64,000 bases of DNA from Gymnogyps californianus (Eukaryota; Chordata; Aves; Accipitriformes; Cathartidae). The first letter of the stretch is position 1. The number at the start of each line of letters is the position of its first letter. Shown one piece after another: positions 12,201 through 23,089 of this stretch. The notes below the pieces were generated by a model. It had not been told where the DNA came from, did not search any database, and worked only from the letters and a program-made list of their open reading frames with translations. A program made the translations under genes and the position numbers. The stretch covers positions 3,667,503 through 3,731,502 of the forward strand of contig NC_059473.1 of the NCBI RefSeq assembly GCF_018139145.2, given 5' to 3'.

Positions 12201-13660
12201 CATTTAAACCATATGTTTCCCTCAAACTTTTTCTTTCCTCTGAAAATTCCTTATTTCCCTCAACTAACCTTCTTTCACTCTCTGCACCAAGGGAGCTAAT
12301 TCATCTACTATGATCACGTCAAATAAAGACAGAAAATTCTGCACAAGCTTCAGACTTATGCTGCTTTTTGACCGTGGCAGTAAAAATTAATGTGGACGAG
12401 GCTATACATGCCAGTTGTGCCTTACAAAAGCCCTAGGTGAAAGAGAATACAATCTAATTTAACTTTAGACATTTTGAGCTTAATGGTCTATTTAAACAAC
12501 CTGGTACCATCTGACTACATTTATCAATTATATTTCTTTTTATTTATACAGAGTACTGTCTTTCTGGAAAGGCTATAATTAAAACTTATCTAGATAAATT
12601 GTGCTCAGATTCTGTGGCACGAGAAGGAATTCAAAGGATTTCAGTGTTTTTATGTGTTCTTTTTCATAAAAAAGGTTGCTCTTAGATCTTTAAAAGGAAA
12701 TAGATTTTCATAATTAGAATAACCTAATTGCAATAGTTTTCATAATTACAGCTAAGAATTACCAACAGGAAATGCAGTGTGGTCTTTAGATTAAAGTGTT
12801 GACACCCCAGAAAAAATTCTTTCTGGGTAAGCAATACCTGTTCTCTCAGGGAAAGGGTGCTCATTCCCCCACTTCTTATGACAAGGGTCACTGGCAGGAA
12901 AACTGCCTCTGAGGAATTCATCAGTTCTTTGGATTTTCAGGTGGTTTCTGCTTGCTCTTTGTGATGTCATAATCATCTCTGCAATAGCCCCATGTGACAT
13001 CACATGCCAAGCATTGTTGGGCTTGGTGAAGAATGAGCAGCAGGAGCTCCGTGCACCTTCAGATCTTCTGCAGGCAGATCTATGCTGCACTACATGCTCC
13101 AATGCTGAGGCAGCTGCAGAAGCTCAGGTGGCAAAAGCAGCCCGGTGTGGTGGCCCAGAGCCAGTAGGGGAGGTCATTTACCCTGCCGAGAAGCTCATTT
13201 GCAGCTGTCTTGGATATCTTCACAATCCACTTCAGCGTACAGTGCCACGTCAGGAAGATACTTTTTTACAGCTAAACTGCAATAGTATTTTTCTTAGACG
13301 CTGAGGAGTACGGACCCCATTTGGCAACTTCTTCCAGTCTGAGTAGGAGTGCTGGGCATGGGCGAAGCAACAGAAGCTAGACCTACCCTTCTGCATTAAT
13401 ATTTGTAGTGTGTTTTATTGTATTGTCAGGGAGTAATCTGAGGAAAATGGAGAGGTCACTCTCTCCTCTCTTATTATTTTTCCTATGGCGTCAACCAATC
13501 TTACTATAAGCTAATTTTATTTGTGGAAGTCCCAAATCCCTTTGAGATCTCTGGCAGTGCTCACATGAGTAACGTGAGTTTGTAGGTACCTACATCATCA
13601 CACTCCATTAGAGCATGCATATTTATAAATCACATGAAGGGGCTAATGAAGCTTTGCTCA
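9280..13660. other. Unique non-coding sequence, no gene seen
   Basis: Contains A-rich stretches near 9730-9770, a POU octamer ATGCAAAT at 10113-10120 and a short palindrome catgtga-ca-tcacatg at 12991-13006. Open frames up to 112 codons (10118-9780 minus) show no domain, and their ends do not match splice signals. Confidence 0.6.
11977..11997 (+). repeat. Poly(T) run, 21 bases
   Basis: Homopolymer that, read on the minus strand, encodes the poly-Lys stretch of the 12017-11772 open frame, so that frame is not a gene. Confidence 0.9.
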
Positions 13661-13668
13661 TTTTGGAA

Positions 13669-13752
13669 GGGCCCGATCCTGCAACATTTACTCCTGCTGG
13701 GGACTACTCATGTGATTAAGGCTGACTCACATAAGTGTTGCAAGATCCAGCC
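13669..13752. repeat. Ancient hairpin repeat, 'gatcctgcaa' family
   Basis: The left end gggcccgatcctgcaac and the reverse complement of the right end (ggctggatcttgcaacac) match over about 18 bases with a few mismatches. The interior carries actactcatgtgatt and its imperfect partner. This is an imperfect palindrome of about 84 bases. The same end sequence appears in inverted form at 17211-17270. I read it as an old non-autonomous DNA-transposon-like or palindromic repeat conserved in sauropsid genomes. The family identity is from memory of similar sequences and not verified. Confidence 0.65.
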
Positions 13753-13759
13753 TTTAATT

Positions 13760-16700
13760 TGCAAATCCCAATAACCATATGTGTTAATCAGACACTTCAT
13801 CAGTGAAAAGAGTGCTAGATCCGTAGTAGCTGTATGGTAAGGCTATAAATACAAGCTAGATTTCTTAAAAACTTCCTTACAGAATTTTGTCCCTAGAAGG
13901 GAAAATGTTATCTTGCTGCTGTCTGAGTCCTGAATGTAAAATTTCAGATGTGTTGTAAGTAGCCCCACAGAACTAACAAAAAAATAATTTCCATCTGTAA
14001 CATTTCATGCCATGTATTTGTAACCCTCTTACTGAAGCAGTGTTTTACAGGGACATTTAAAAAATACTCTTTTTAATAGGTTTGATAGTATTTTTACGTA
14101 AGGGCAGTTAATGAAGGTCCATTGCAAACCCACAATAATTTAGACAGAGCTTCATGATGAGCAACTTTGGTATGGCAGAGTTATTTTAAATGCTGATCCA
14201 GGTGCATGCTTGGACTTGTCAAGGTTGCCCTTAGTGAGGACCGGTCCCCTACAGATTATTCTTTTTTCACACTGGAGCCGTTGTTGTGTTTCTCTGTTTA
14301 AGTGCTTGACAGAAAATGTCCACAGTTAGACTGTGCATAATGTATACTGTCAATTTGTAAAATCTTTCTATGTGACTGTGTTGAAAGAGGGACTTTGTCA
14401 CAGGTTTTCTGTTCACAGCTCCACAATTTAAATTTTACTGTTTTGTCATGTTAATGTAATTCACTTAAAATATTTAAATTGTCCTTAATTAATTGAGGAG
14501 GGAGATTATCATTGTGATGAACTTGTAGGCAGCGTGCAGAACAGTACTGACACCATTTTGGTGAATACAGGTGATGAATGGTGTTGACATGAACGGCTGC
14601 AGTTACACAGTGTGCGTATACACAAATTATACCACCATGTGTGTTCCTCTGTGTTATGAAAGCCTTTTGTTTATATATACCCAGCTATACATTTACACAT
14701 TATGTAAATAAACACACATATGCCCATGCAATTTAATTGATTATATGGCTATGGGTTAAGAGGCATGTTACTCTGATGAAAAACATCTTATGGTACAGAG
14801 TAAAAATATTTCCGATGTGCTTTTGAGCCTCCTGTAGAATTTAAGAAGGAACTGCAGAGATTTCTTTAAGGTAGTGGTTCAAACAATTTAATAGGAAGGC
14901 ATGGTATTCTTCCAAAAGCTCGAGGCTGTTGAATGGCAGTCTTAGAAACCCATCGAGTTTCATCTTTATTCAACTTCTTTTATTCTTATTCAATTATGAG
15001 CTTTTCCATCGATCTTTGGTATATGCAAAATGGAACATTACGCTGTGAGTTTTGTTTCAAATTAGGTACGTACTTTTAAGGCAATGTGCAAGAAATTATG
15101 CATGTGGATTAGTCTTTCCAACCACAAATTCCCCAAAAACCAACACAAGCATCTCAGGGTGGAATGAAAAGTTGCCCCAGGTGCATTCAGTCAGCCTTGG
15201 GGGTGCAATATGGCTCTTTGATGTGCTGAGAGAGAGGCACTGAGTGATGGGCTAGCAGTGCCTCCTACCCACTCTTCCAGGCTGTTGGTGCCGCTGTGGC
15301 ATGCCATGCCTGGAGGGGCCCGAGGAGGTGGTCTCCTGCTGGAAAAATGCCTTTGGGAGCTGCAAGAGGTGGTGAACCCACTGCTGAGCCCCACCGGGAG
15401 GGAGCTCTTGTTGGATCTCCATCTGGGGTTGCATTGCATGTGGTGCACCTTCTCCCTGGTCCTCATTTGGGAACGAGGGGGGCCTGTGGGGCAGTAATAT
15501 CTGTTCATCTCGGTGTAGGGCGTCACAGGCTATGCCATAAGGTGACACATCTCACTCTGGCAGAGCCCAGATGCGTGTGTCTGCCTCACAAAGAAATCTC
15601 TTCTTTTGCTTCTTGTTTGTTGTTTTTTTCCCCTCCATCTCATGCACTCAGCCAGGGCGTCTCTCCTCCAGCTGTTCTGTGACACTGCGCAGCCATCAAA
15701 CGTTGGAAACCCGGATCAGAGAGCAGCAGTGACAGACTCCCCGGTGCAGGCAGGCCAGGTCCCAAATCTATTGTTCATATGAGAAAGCTCAGCAGAGTGA
15801 CTTGACAGGTTTTTAAAGCACTGGAGAACTTTACCAGGAAGTTTTCTTCCTTTTCTACCTCTTTCCCTCACTCTGCCTCAAGTCAGATGCAAAACGTGTG
15901 CCATTTTAGCAATTAAGAAAAAGGAGAATATTGGTGCTTCTGAACACATGTGCACACATGTACACATGGATAATCAGGTGTGTGAGAATCAGCAATCGCT
16001 CTGCATGTGAGGGCTTACAATGCGATGCTTTGTAGTATTGCATTCAGACACTGTGTTCTGAGCGTCTTTGTTATCGTCGCCTGATAAATAAACAGCCCTA
16101 AAATTACAGAACTTATTATGGTAATTGAGTGAAGAAAAGGAAATGCAAACCCTGCCTCACTATCTATTACGTTGCCACTGCTAAAGTTGCCTAAACCTGT
16201 GCTACTCAAATGATATTGTAATATTAGCCTTCTTTCTTTTTTCACAATGATTGTTTTCTGTCCATCTCAAGCTGGATGTCAGTTCATTTAGATTTACATC
16301 AAGTAGTAAATTAAAATAATCACTCAGCAAACACTCTCAGCTCAGTTTTCTCTTTCAGTCAGGAGTTGCGAGAGATGCTTGAAGCATTCAAGCAGAAAAT
16401 ATTGCTGTCTAGATATTTGTCCTCTGGGTGATAAAGGAGGCATTGTCTTGGGACCCACTCAGGCCTCGGAGCTGATAGTAGCTGTGCATCACAGCTGTGA
16501 AGTGCGCTTTGTTATGTGTCTGAGGATTAGGGTTCAGGACCTTGTTTTTCTTGAAATACCAGACTGATCAGAGCTGCATATGTTCGGGGGAAAGCAGAGG
16601 TCGATGGTTCTCTGTCCACATTTTTACTAGATTATTCTTGGACAGAACTCTGGGAGAATACCCTGCAGCTTAAACCATCCCAAGAGTTTTTCATATTCTG

Positions 16701-17200
16701 CATTATAACCGTCATGGAAAAAAGGCTGTAGTTTATCTATCTGCATTTGAAACAAAAGACTACAGCATCACAGACACTCTGGGCTTTGGACCTACGCTGG
16801 AACAGGCTGAATTTTGCTCCTTTGTGTTCCATTTACAGTACAGCTGCCCGTTTAGAAGCACAAATGCACCTTGATATAATAACCAAATCCAAAGAATGTC
16901 TGGCCTTAAGGATAGCACAGTCAATCTTCAGATTGACAGTTAATCTTAAAGCAAGGGTAGAACTGGGGTGGTGTACAGAACAAGGGGTTGGGGGGGACAC
17001 ACAAAAAAAAAGGCTGTTCTGTGTCTCTAAGCTGTCTGTTTCAGAAAAAGAGGATGTGGATTTTTTTTTCTATTTAAAAAAATTAATCTGCATCTTCTTT
17101 CCCACCCCCATCAAAAAAAAAACCCCAAACCCAATAAAACACAAATGTTTATTTTGGCAAATAAGATGTGCACACAAGTACTCTTAGTGAAGATGCTATC
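13760..17200. other. Unique non-coding sequence with a GC-rich patch
   Basis: No gene recognised. At 15240-15500 the base composition rises in GC and creates overlapping open frames on both strands (15526-15191 minus, 15296-15682 plus) without domains. The 146-codon frame at 16747-17187 runs through A/T homopolymers and lacks any motif. Confidence 0.55.
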
Positions 17201-17210
17201 GTGAATTAAG

Positions 17211-17270
17211 GTAATACTTCCATTACAGTCAGTGAGATGAAGTCCGAGTAAAGACTGCAGGATCTGGGCA
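17211..17270. repeat. Ancient hairpin repeat fragment, 'gatcctgcaa' family, inverted
   Basis: agtccgagtaaagactgcaggatctgggc (shown here as its pieces gagtaaag, ctgcaggatc and tgggc) matches the reverse complement of the left arm of the 13669-13752 repeat, which reads gagtaaatgttgcaggatcgggc in pieces. The preceding 'cattacagtcagtgagatga' fits the internal 'cattgacttcaatg'-type core after decay. It is a half-copy. Confidence 0.55.
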
Positions 17271-17359
17271 CTATCTGCTCAGCCTCTGAAGCAGCCTCAT
17301 CTTTGTAGTAGCACAATATGGGAGTTTGTGGAATTGAGGATTTGGGGCGAGACTGTCAC

Positions 17360-17417
17360 CTCACTTATGTTGATGTGATACCACAGAAGCTAACTGGATT
17401 TTACTGATAAACGAAGG
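17360..17417. repeat. Possible ancient palindromic repeat fragment
   Basis: cttatgttgatgtgata followed by ctggattttactgataaac has the spacing of a 'ttacnctgatttacaccagctgag'-type ancient repeat that I also suspect at 19806-19870. It is heavily degraded, and chance similarity is possible. Confidence 0.25.
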
Positions 17418-17424
17418 ACTATAT

Positions 17425-19560
17425 GTGGCTCTCTTGTTGCAAGTGAATGTACATATATACATTGCAAAGTCAACTTTCAGTGTCAGTCTGAATCTATCCC
17501 TTCCAGAATGGGGCCCTGGTCAATAGGCAGAACATTGCCTTTGAAACGATTAATGTTAATCGTATAACCCCACTGATGGGATGGAAGTGAGAACAGCATT
17601 TTCCCATATGCAGTATAACACCTAGGGACTGGTTGCAGGTATTTCTCTGCTTGAAAACATGTCAGTGGGCACAACTTTTAACCCCGTCAAACCTCTGCAT
17701 AAATTCTGAGGGCCCTCCATACATCTTTACTTTTAAAACTAGGCCAGCATGGAAAATGGTTCCTTCTGTCTTTCAAAATATGGAGTTACATACCAAAATT
17801 GCCTTGGCTTAAGCCTCAGGTCTGGAATTGCCTCCCTCCCACGGAGTAGGGCATCTGCTCCACCCCTCTGGAGCTAGGGGAAAGGCCTGAGTGATGTCTA
17901 CAAAAAGGAAGCTTGGCTTTAGTCTTTGCTCAGTTCTTCCCATCCACCCTTCTTCCATGGAGCCATCCCTGCCCAGCATTGGGCCTGCACATCCCTACCA
18001 TGGCTTCTCTTTCAGGCTTCAAGTCGGTGGGGTGGCTCAGGTGCTCCTCTCTCCATGGAAAGGTGAGCTTGGAGCTGTGCTCCAAGGCACCCTGGAGGCG
18101 ATTTGAGACATTAGCTTGAGCTTAGTGGGCTTAATGAATGGTGTGAGGTTACCATCGTGACAGGGCACCAGCTCAGGCTCAGCAGTAGACCGAACAGCTC
18201 CTGAACATGCTGTTACCTGTCCAGTCTTTTTATGGATGTCATTGCCATTCAGAGGAGACTCTTGGCAATTTTCAGTTTTGATGGTCTTGGCAAGAATGAT
18301 CCAGAAGTATTTTTTCTGCCTAGACAAACTTGTTTCCAAATGACAAAAAAGAGTAACTGGGGTGGGATGTGGATTGAGGAGCCTTGGTCAGAGATCAGCC
18401 TGTGTAATTATTATTTGAATTAAGCTCTAGGCTCCCAACGTAGTTATACATTTGTGTTCTCATCCTCTGTATTGCTAAACATCCTCCTGCTCTACTGCCC
18501 TGCTGTGTGCCTCTTCCAAGGGTTTATGCTGGAGAGAGGATGTGGATGGACCAAAGCGGTGCCACGTGGCATGGGGGGAAATGATTTCTTGTTACTTCCC
18601 TGTCTGCCTGGCAGAACTGATTTGCTACATTTGTGCATTTCTGCCTACAGAAAGCTGGCATCATATTATGGCATTTATCATTGGAGATGTGCTAATAGCA
18701 AACTTTCAAAAAAATCACAGAGTAGCAGTCAATGTCTCATTTGTTTATAAGTAGTCTTTTACATTTAGGTATTTTCCTTCACTTCTACTTCCTCCTTTCT
18801 TAGGGAATGACCACAGGGTACTGACCTCTGCTTTTGTGCTCATAGAAATCCTCTCTCTCTGTTTTATTTGTCCTCTGGCTTTTTTTTTTTTCTCACTAGG
18901 TTTTTTAAATGCATTTTGGTTTTCTTTTTTAATGCTTTGAAAAGGTTTGGTTTATCCTTCCTCACTCATACTAGCACAGCTATCCATCAGTCCTCTTTTC
19001 TCCTTGAATTGTTGCTACTGATGGGGTTCCTTTATTGTGATATTTTCCATGCACTTTCCCTCTTCTTTCCTAAACCAGTTTTACCTCGTTTGTCTGTCTC
19101 ATACTTCTTTTCTTTTTCCTATATCCTGGCAAAACAGAGGTGCCACTTACTTTTTCTCTCTAATCCCCCTCCGCAGCCCTCAGGTCTGCTTCCTTCTGCC
19201 CTGCAGAGACCAATACCTCTGGTGATGCTTTCCCAGTGCTGCTGGGCCTGGCTCCGTTCCCTTCCTACCGTACCTCTGCTCTCCTCTGGTCTGTCACATT
19301 CTGTAAACAGCATGACACGAGCACTGCGCACAGAGTGACAGAGCTGTGCTGGGAGGCAGAGCACTGTGGCATGATGGCCCGAGCTGCTCGCACTGCCCGA
19401 ACGCCGCCAGCAATACAGCACTGGGCAAGGAAGAACGTTGGTGAACAGCAGGAACATCCCTTTTCAGCTAGGTCTGCCCCACTAAAGTCAGGGAGCTCTC
19501 TGATGACTTTTCGGGGATTTTTAGCTAAAAAAGCAAATCAGGCTCCTGTCTCAACGCTGA
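17425..19560. other. Unique non-coding sequence, pyrimidine-rich at right
   Basis: No gene recognised. 18840-19100 is T/C-rich and produces the Phe/Leu/Ser-rich 156-codon frame at 18868-19338, which has no domain. A donor-like aag|gtgagc lies at about 18060 without a matching acceptor that leaves an open frame. Confidence 0.55.
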
Positions 19561-19566
19561 ACAACA

Positions 19567-19704
19567 GAAGGGGGAATTCCCTTGTTGATTACATTAAAAA
19601 AAGAGAAAGACAAGTTCCTGAATGAAGGAAAAAGAAAACCTGCTAGGGCAGAAGGCAGCTACAGCCTCCAGCTCCTTATGCAAACTCATGTCGCTGAAGA
19701 GAGT
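19567..19704 (+). repeat. Duplicated segment, copy A
   Basis: Begins gaagggggaattccc, then an A/G-rich run, ttcctgaatgaaggaaa, cagaaggcagctacagcctc, cagctcctt, and ends gctgaagagag. The same succession of blocks recurs at 20135-20279. By eye roughly three quarters of aligned bases match, with indels in the A-rich part and before the last block. It is either a local duplication or two insertions of one unrecognised repeat. Confidence 0.75.
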
Positions 19705-19805
19705 TGGAGGCAGAGACGTGAAACTTTCCCCTACTGGTACCTATTCCCTCTGCTTGAATGAAGGAGACAGAGGGGCTAAGATATTTCAGGGTAAGGTATT
19801 TTGCA

Positions 19806-19870
19806 GGTGTAAACTGGCATACCAGTTATTACATTATCTTTGTGGATTTATATCAACTGAAAATCAAGTC
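19806..19870. repeat. Possible ancient palindromic repeat fragment
   Basis: gtgtaaactggcataccag is followed 25-45 bases later by tggatttatatcaactgaaaatc, the approximate order of the two arms of an ancient sauropsid repeat with 'gtgtaaactgg' and 'gatttacaccagctgaggatc' arms. Assigned by memory of related sequences, with substantial divergence. Confidence 0.4.
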
Positions 19871-20134
19871 TCAGAGTTTTATCTGATTTGAGTTCTTCAT
19901 GGAAAAACATACAAGCATTCACACAGGCATATTGTGATGCTTACTGAAGTTATTTGAAGCATACATCGTTTTCTAGATATCTCAATACCAATATGAATGC
20001 AGAATTGCTGAAATTATCAAAATACTGACATAAAACCCTATGCAAAATGAGACGCTTTTGTTTGTGGTGGCTTGGGTTTTTTTGCTGCTGTCACCAGTCA
20101 CTGCCATCAGGGCCCAGCATAAAGCCAGGCACTG

Positions 20135-20279
20135 GAAGGGGGAATTCCCCTAGTTCTTTGCTATTAAAAAAAAAAAAAGAAAACAAAAAAAGAGAGACAA
20201 TTTCCTGACTGCAGGAAAAGAACTACTGGGGTAGAAGGTTACCAAGGCCTCCGGCTCCTTGTGTGTAGCTGAAGAGAGT
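20135..20279 (+). repeat. Duplicated segment, copy B
   Basis: Second member of the pair with 19567-19704, in the same orientation, offset 568 bp. It carries a longer A-rich expansion (20166-20195) between the shared gggggaattccc head and the shared ttcctga, ggcctcc, ggctcctt and gctgaagagag blocks. The differing A-run lengths suggest the copies have evolved separately for a long time. Confidence 0.75.
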
Positions 20280-20284
20280 ATTCA

Positions 20285-22515
20285 GAGAGTTCAAACACAA
20301 GTAGGAGATCTCAGAGTGCAGGAAATAAGCAACGTAGTACAAGGTGAGAGAATTAAGCACAGAGCAGGAGGACAGTTACCCCGTGTGCATCCATTCCTGG
20401 CAAAAGAGGTATCCAACAAATCTTTGAAAAAGACTCTTACATAAGCTTCATTATAAGCTCTTGCTAATTTGAGAAATATCAGGAATGGCAATATTATTTT
20501 ACATTCAGCTGTCAGGATTTCTGTCTGTATATCTGATTAGATGGTACCTTCTGCAAAATGCAAGCAGTCCGTCGTAAAGACTTTCTATGGCACCTGGCAG
20601 AATGGCATCACTTCAGTATAAATAAATGATGTTTATAATGTCTTTGTTATATAACAAAATATCAGTATTGTGGCTGCTGCTATGAGACGTGAAGAACTAC
20701 GCTTGTTTTCTGCCATAACGGTTGTGGATTCACATCAGGATAACCCATTCCTGGTGCCTTCCTGCTGGAGATGGGCTGAGATCCACAAGGATCTCTGGAG
20801 TACTTGCTCCAGTTCAATATTAGGAAATACTGGAAGTATGCAAATTGTGGGCAAAACCAAGTGCCTTGCATTTGAAGTTTTCCTCCCTCTAACAACACAA
20901 ATATTGTCTTGATGTTCTTCTAGAGTTTGCTTGGTGATAATGGGATCTCACAGTGGGTTCCTTTTTGCATACAAAGTCAGCCGCTCTCTGAGCAGCGCCG
21001 TGCATATTCCAGACTAAAAGGGCAGCTGAAAAGGCAGACTTGGCTGCAGCTGCTACCTGAAAATCCAGAGGCCGTTGTCTTCCTTATTTCATCTGTCGCT
21101 AGTCAGCTGGAAAGCACAGTGACCTATGAGTAATGCGGTCATTCCAAACTCATGCTGATAAAACCTTTACACTACCACCTCTTGCCATCTCTCCGTTTCT
21201 GTCTCTCTGAGATGTTCTGATCCAATCTTGACTTCCTTTGAGGTAGGGCATTCTGTCTTAATGCCGTACCCCCCTTGGAGAGTCAGAGAGAAATGATTTT
21301 GAGTTGATTTTTTGTTGTGTTTTTGCCTGATAGACTTGTCTGCAGAGCCTTTATACCAGTAAGAAAGGATATGACTCTATGGCCATAACCCAGGGGCCCT
21401 TTTGGACATTGCTCCTCTCAATTAGTGGCTGCTATTGAAGGCATAGCAGAAGAATTTCCAAATCCCAGAATATCAGTTTGGTCGTATGGGCAGTAAACCA
21501 CCAAGTGTAGCTTAGAGCAACCTAGAGTTGGGAGATAGCAAAGATCAGTTGTTCTTTGCTCTCTCCACCTTCTTGGCAATACTGTGTGTATCCTGGCTGC
21601 CACTGGGTAGTCAATCCACTTGGCATATTTGTAATCCTCTATGTTTCTTTGCGCCACTAATGGATGTTTCTTGCTTGTTCCTTACAGATCAGCATGGTGG
21701 ATTTTATGGTGGATTTCTACAGCTGAGGAATAACTGTCTGTGAATTTCCAGGTAACTGCCATTTCTTCTGCTTCTTTCATGAGCTGCTCTGGATGTTGTG
21801 ACCTTTTCTTTGATTTTAGGCTGCAGTCCTCTCTCCTTACCCCCTAAATTTGTCACCTCATGATCAGACTGTTGTCCTGAGTGGCATCTTAGCGTTACTT
21901 TGAAATATGAAGTGAAGGATGTTCTGGCTACCCACTCAGTATCCAGCTCTTCTGTCCCACCAGTAGCATTTGACTAGAAATCTACAAACTGCCTATTCAT
22001 AACTGAGGGGATTTGCTTGCATTTTATAAAGGTACAAATGGTTGAACACTTACTGGATGAACAACTGTCTGTCTGTATGATCCTGCCATGACTGTGGTTA
22101 ATGGAGCAACTCAGTGGCAAGGCAATTTTCTTGTCCTGAGAGAAACACTCTCACTTTTTGACTGGACAGAGTCCTCCTCTATTTCTCACCTTTTTAAAGG
22201 GCTGAGATTTACTTTGGATTTTTGTCGCAGATTTTAAAATGTTTGATGCTTACATTAGCTTCATTCCTTTCTTTGAGAAACTCAAAATTAAAGTAAGCAA
22301 GTGCTATAGTGGGGACCTACAAAAGAGCATTGGGTATAATGGTTTGAGGACCACCATACCATGAACACACTAAGTCCCAATCCTGCTGTGATGCCAAGCC
22401 CATGGCAGTAGATTTGTGCACTGCCTGAGAAGGTTGTTCAAGGCATAGCTTTAGCGAGTCAGATAAAAGCAGACTGTTTTTCAGTTTGGCACTCAGCCAT
22501 CCTCGTTATGATAAT
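20285..22515. other. Unique non-coding sequence, no gene seen
   Basis: Short open frames only. The minus frame 21657-21418 is 79 codons and compositionally ordinary, but no domain, splice pair or neighbouring frame supports it. A strong-looking acceptor tract (ccttttctttgattttag) ends near 21820, with no coding-like sequence after it. Confidence 0.55.
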
Positions 22516-22521
22516 GTCAGT

Positions 22522-22575
22522 ATTGTAAGCTCCTTGGGGCAGGGACTGTGGCTTTCCGTATGTCTTGAGTCACTC
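22522..22575 (+). repeat. Old LINE/SINE 3'-tail fragment (L2/MIR-type)
   Basis: tgtaagctccttggggcagggactgt is a signature of the 3' region of ancient amniote LINE/SINE repeats of the L2/CR1-L3 kind. Here it is followed by a degraded 'ggctttccgtatgtc'. Only the most conserved core survives. Confidence 0.55.
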
Positions 22576-22876
22576 CAAGATTGTGGCTAGTGTTCTGTGA
22601 ACCAAAGCTAATAAATCAAAGCCAGTTTTTTCTCATGCGCTTCAAAACCTACTCCATTTTGGAACGAGAAAACCACGTACAGCTCACTGCAGGCTTTGTC
22701 AAATTATTCCTCCCCTTCACACTTGGACTCTTCTTCATTTTCCACACACTTAATACTCACCCAGCTCCTTTCTGTAACTGGCAGCTGATCCAATTACACA
22801 CTAGAGGTAGAAATACTGAAGTCTTACAGTTCAAATGTGGAATGATATGCATAGTCACTTTGTCACTCAAATCCTT

Positions 22877-22894
22877 AAAAAAAAAAAAAAAAAA
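22877..22894 (+). repeat. Poly(A) run, 18 bases
   Basis: Homopolymer followed by gaaagaaaaa. No recognisable retrocopy precedes it. Confidence 0.9.
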
Positions 22895-23021
22895 GAAAGA
22901 AAAATCAGACTAGCTGGCCATAATTAAGGGCAGAAAATAGAGCACACAGTTAATATCTCCGTGGTTTGCCAATACTGGGATGTCACAACTACCAATCAGG
23001 AAACCAGAGCCATGTGGCTTC

Positions 23022-23078
23022 CCAGATAAAAACACTGGCTTTTTACTTCTGGGGCTACAGTTCAAATCCAGCTTAAGG
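23022..23078 (+). repeat. Possible MIR-type SINE head
   Basis: aaaacactggctttttacttctgg, read in pieces, is followed by the tRNA B-box-like gttcaaatcc at 23060-23069 and agct. This is the arrangement of the tRNA-derived head of a MIR-type SINE. The rest of the element is not recognisable, and a B-box decamer alone can occur by chance. Confidence 0.3.
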
Positions 23079-23089
23079 TTCTAAATTAA

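Noticed and set aside
16747..17187. 146-codon plus-strand frame
   Set aside because: It passes through A and T homopolymers (poly-Lys, poly-Phe), has no domain and no splice sites at its edges.
18868..19338. 156-codon plus-strand frame
   Set aside because: It lies in a pyrimidine-rich tract. The Phe/Leu/Ser bias is compositional.
23060..23069. tRNA B-box-like gttcaaatcc
   Set aside because: No cloverleaf can be drawn around it. At best it is the tRNA-derived head of an old SINE.
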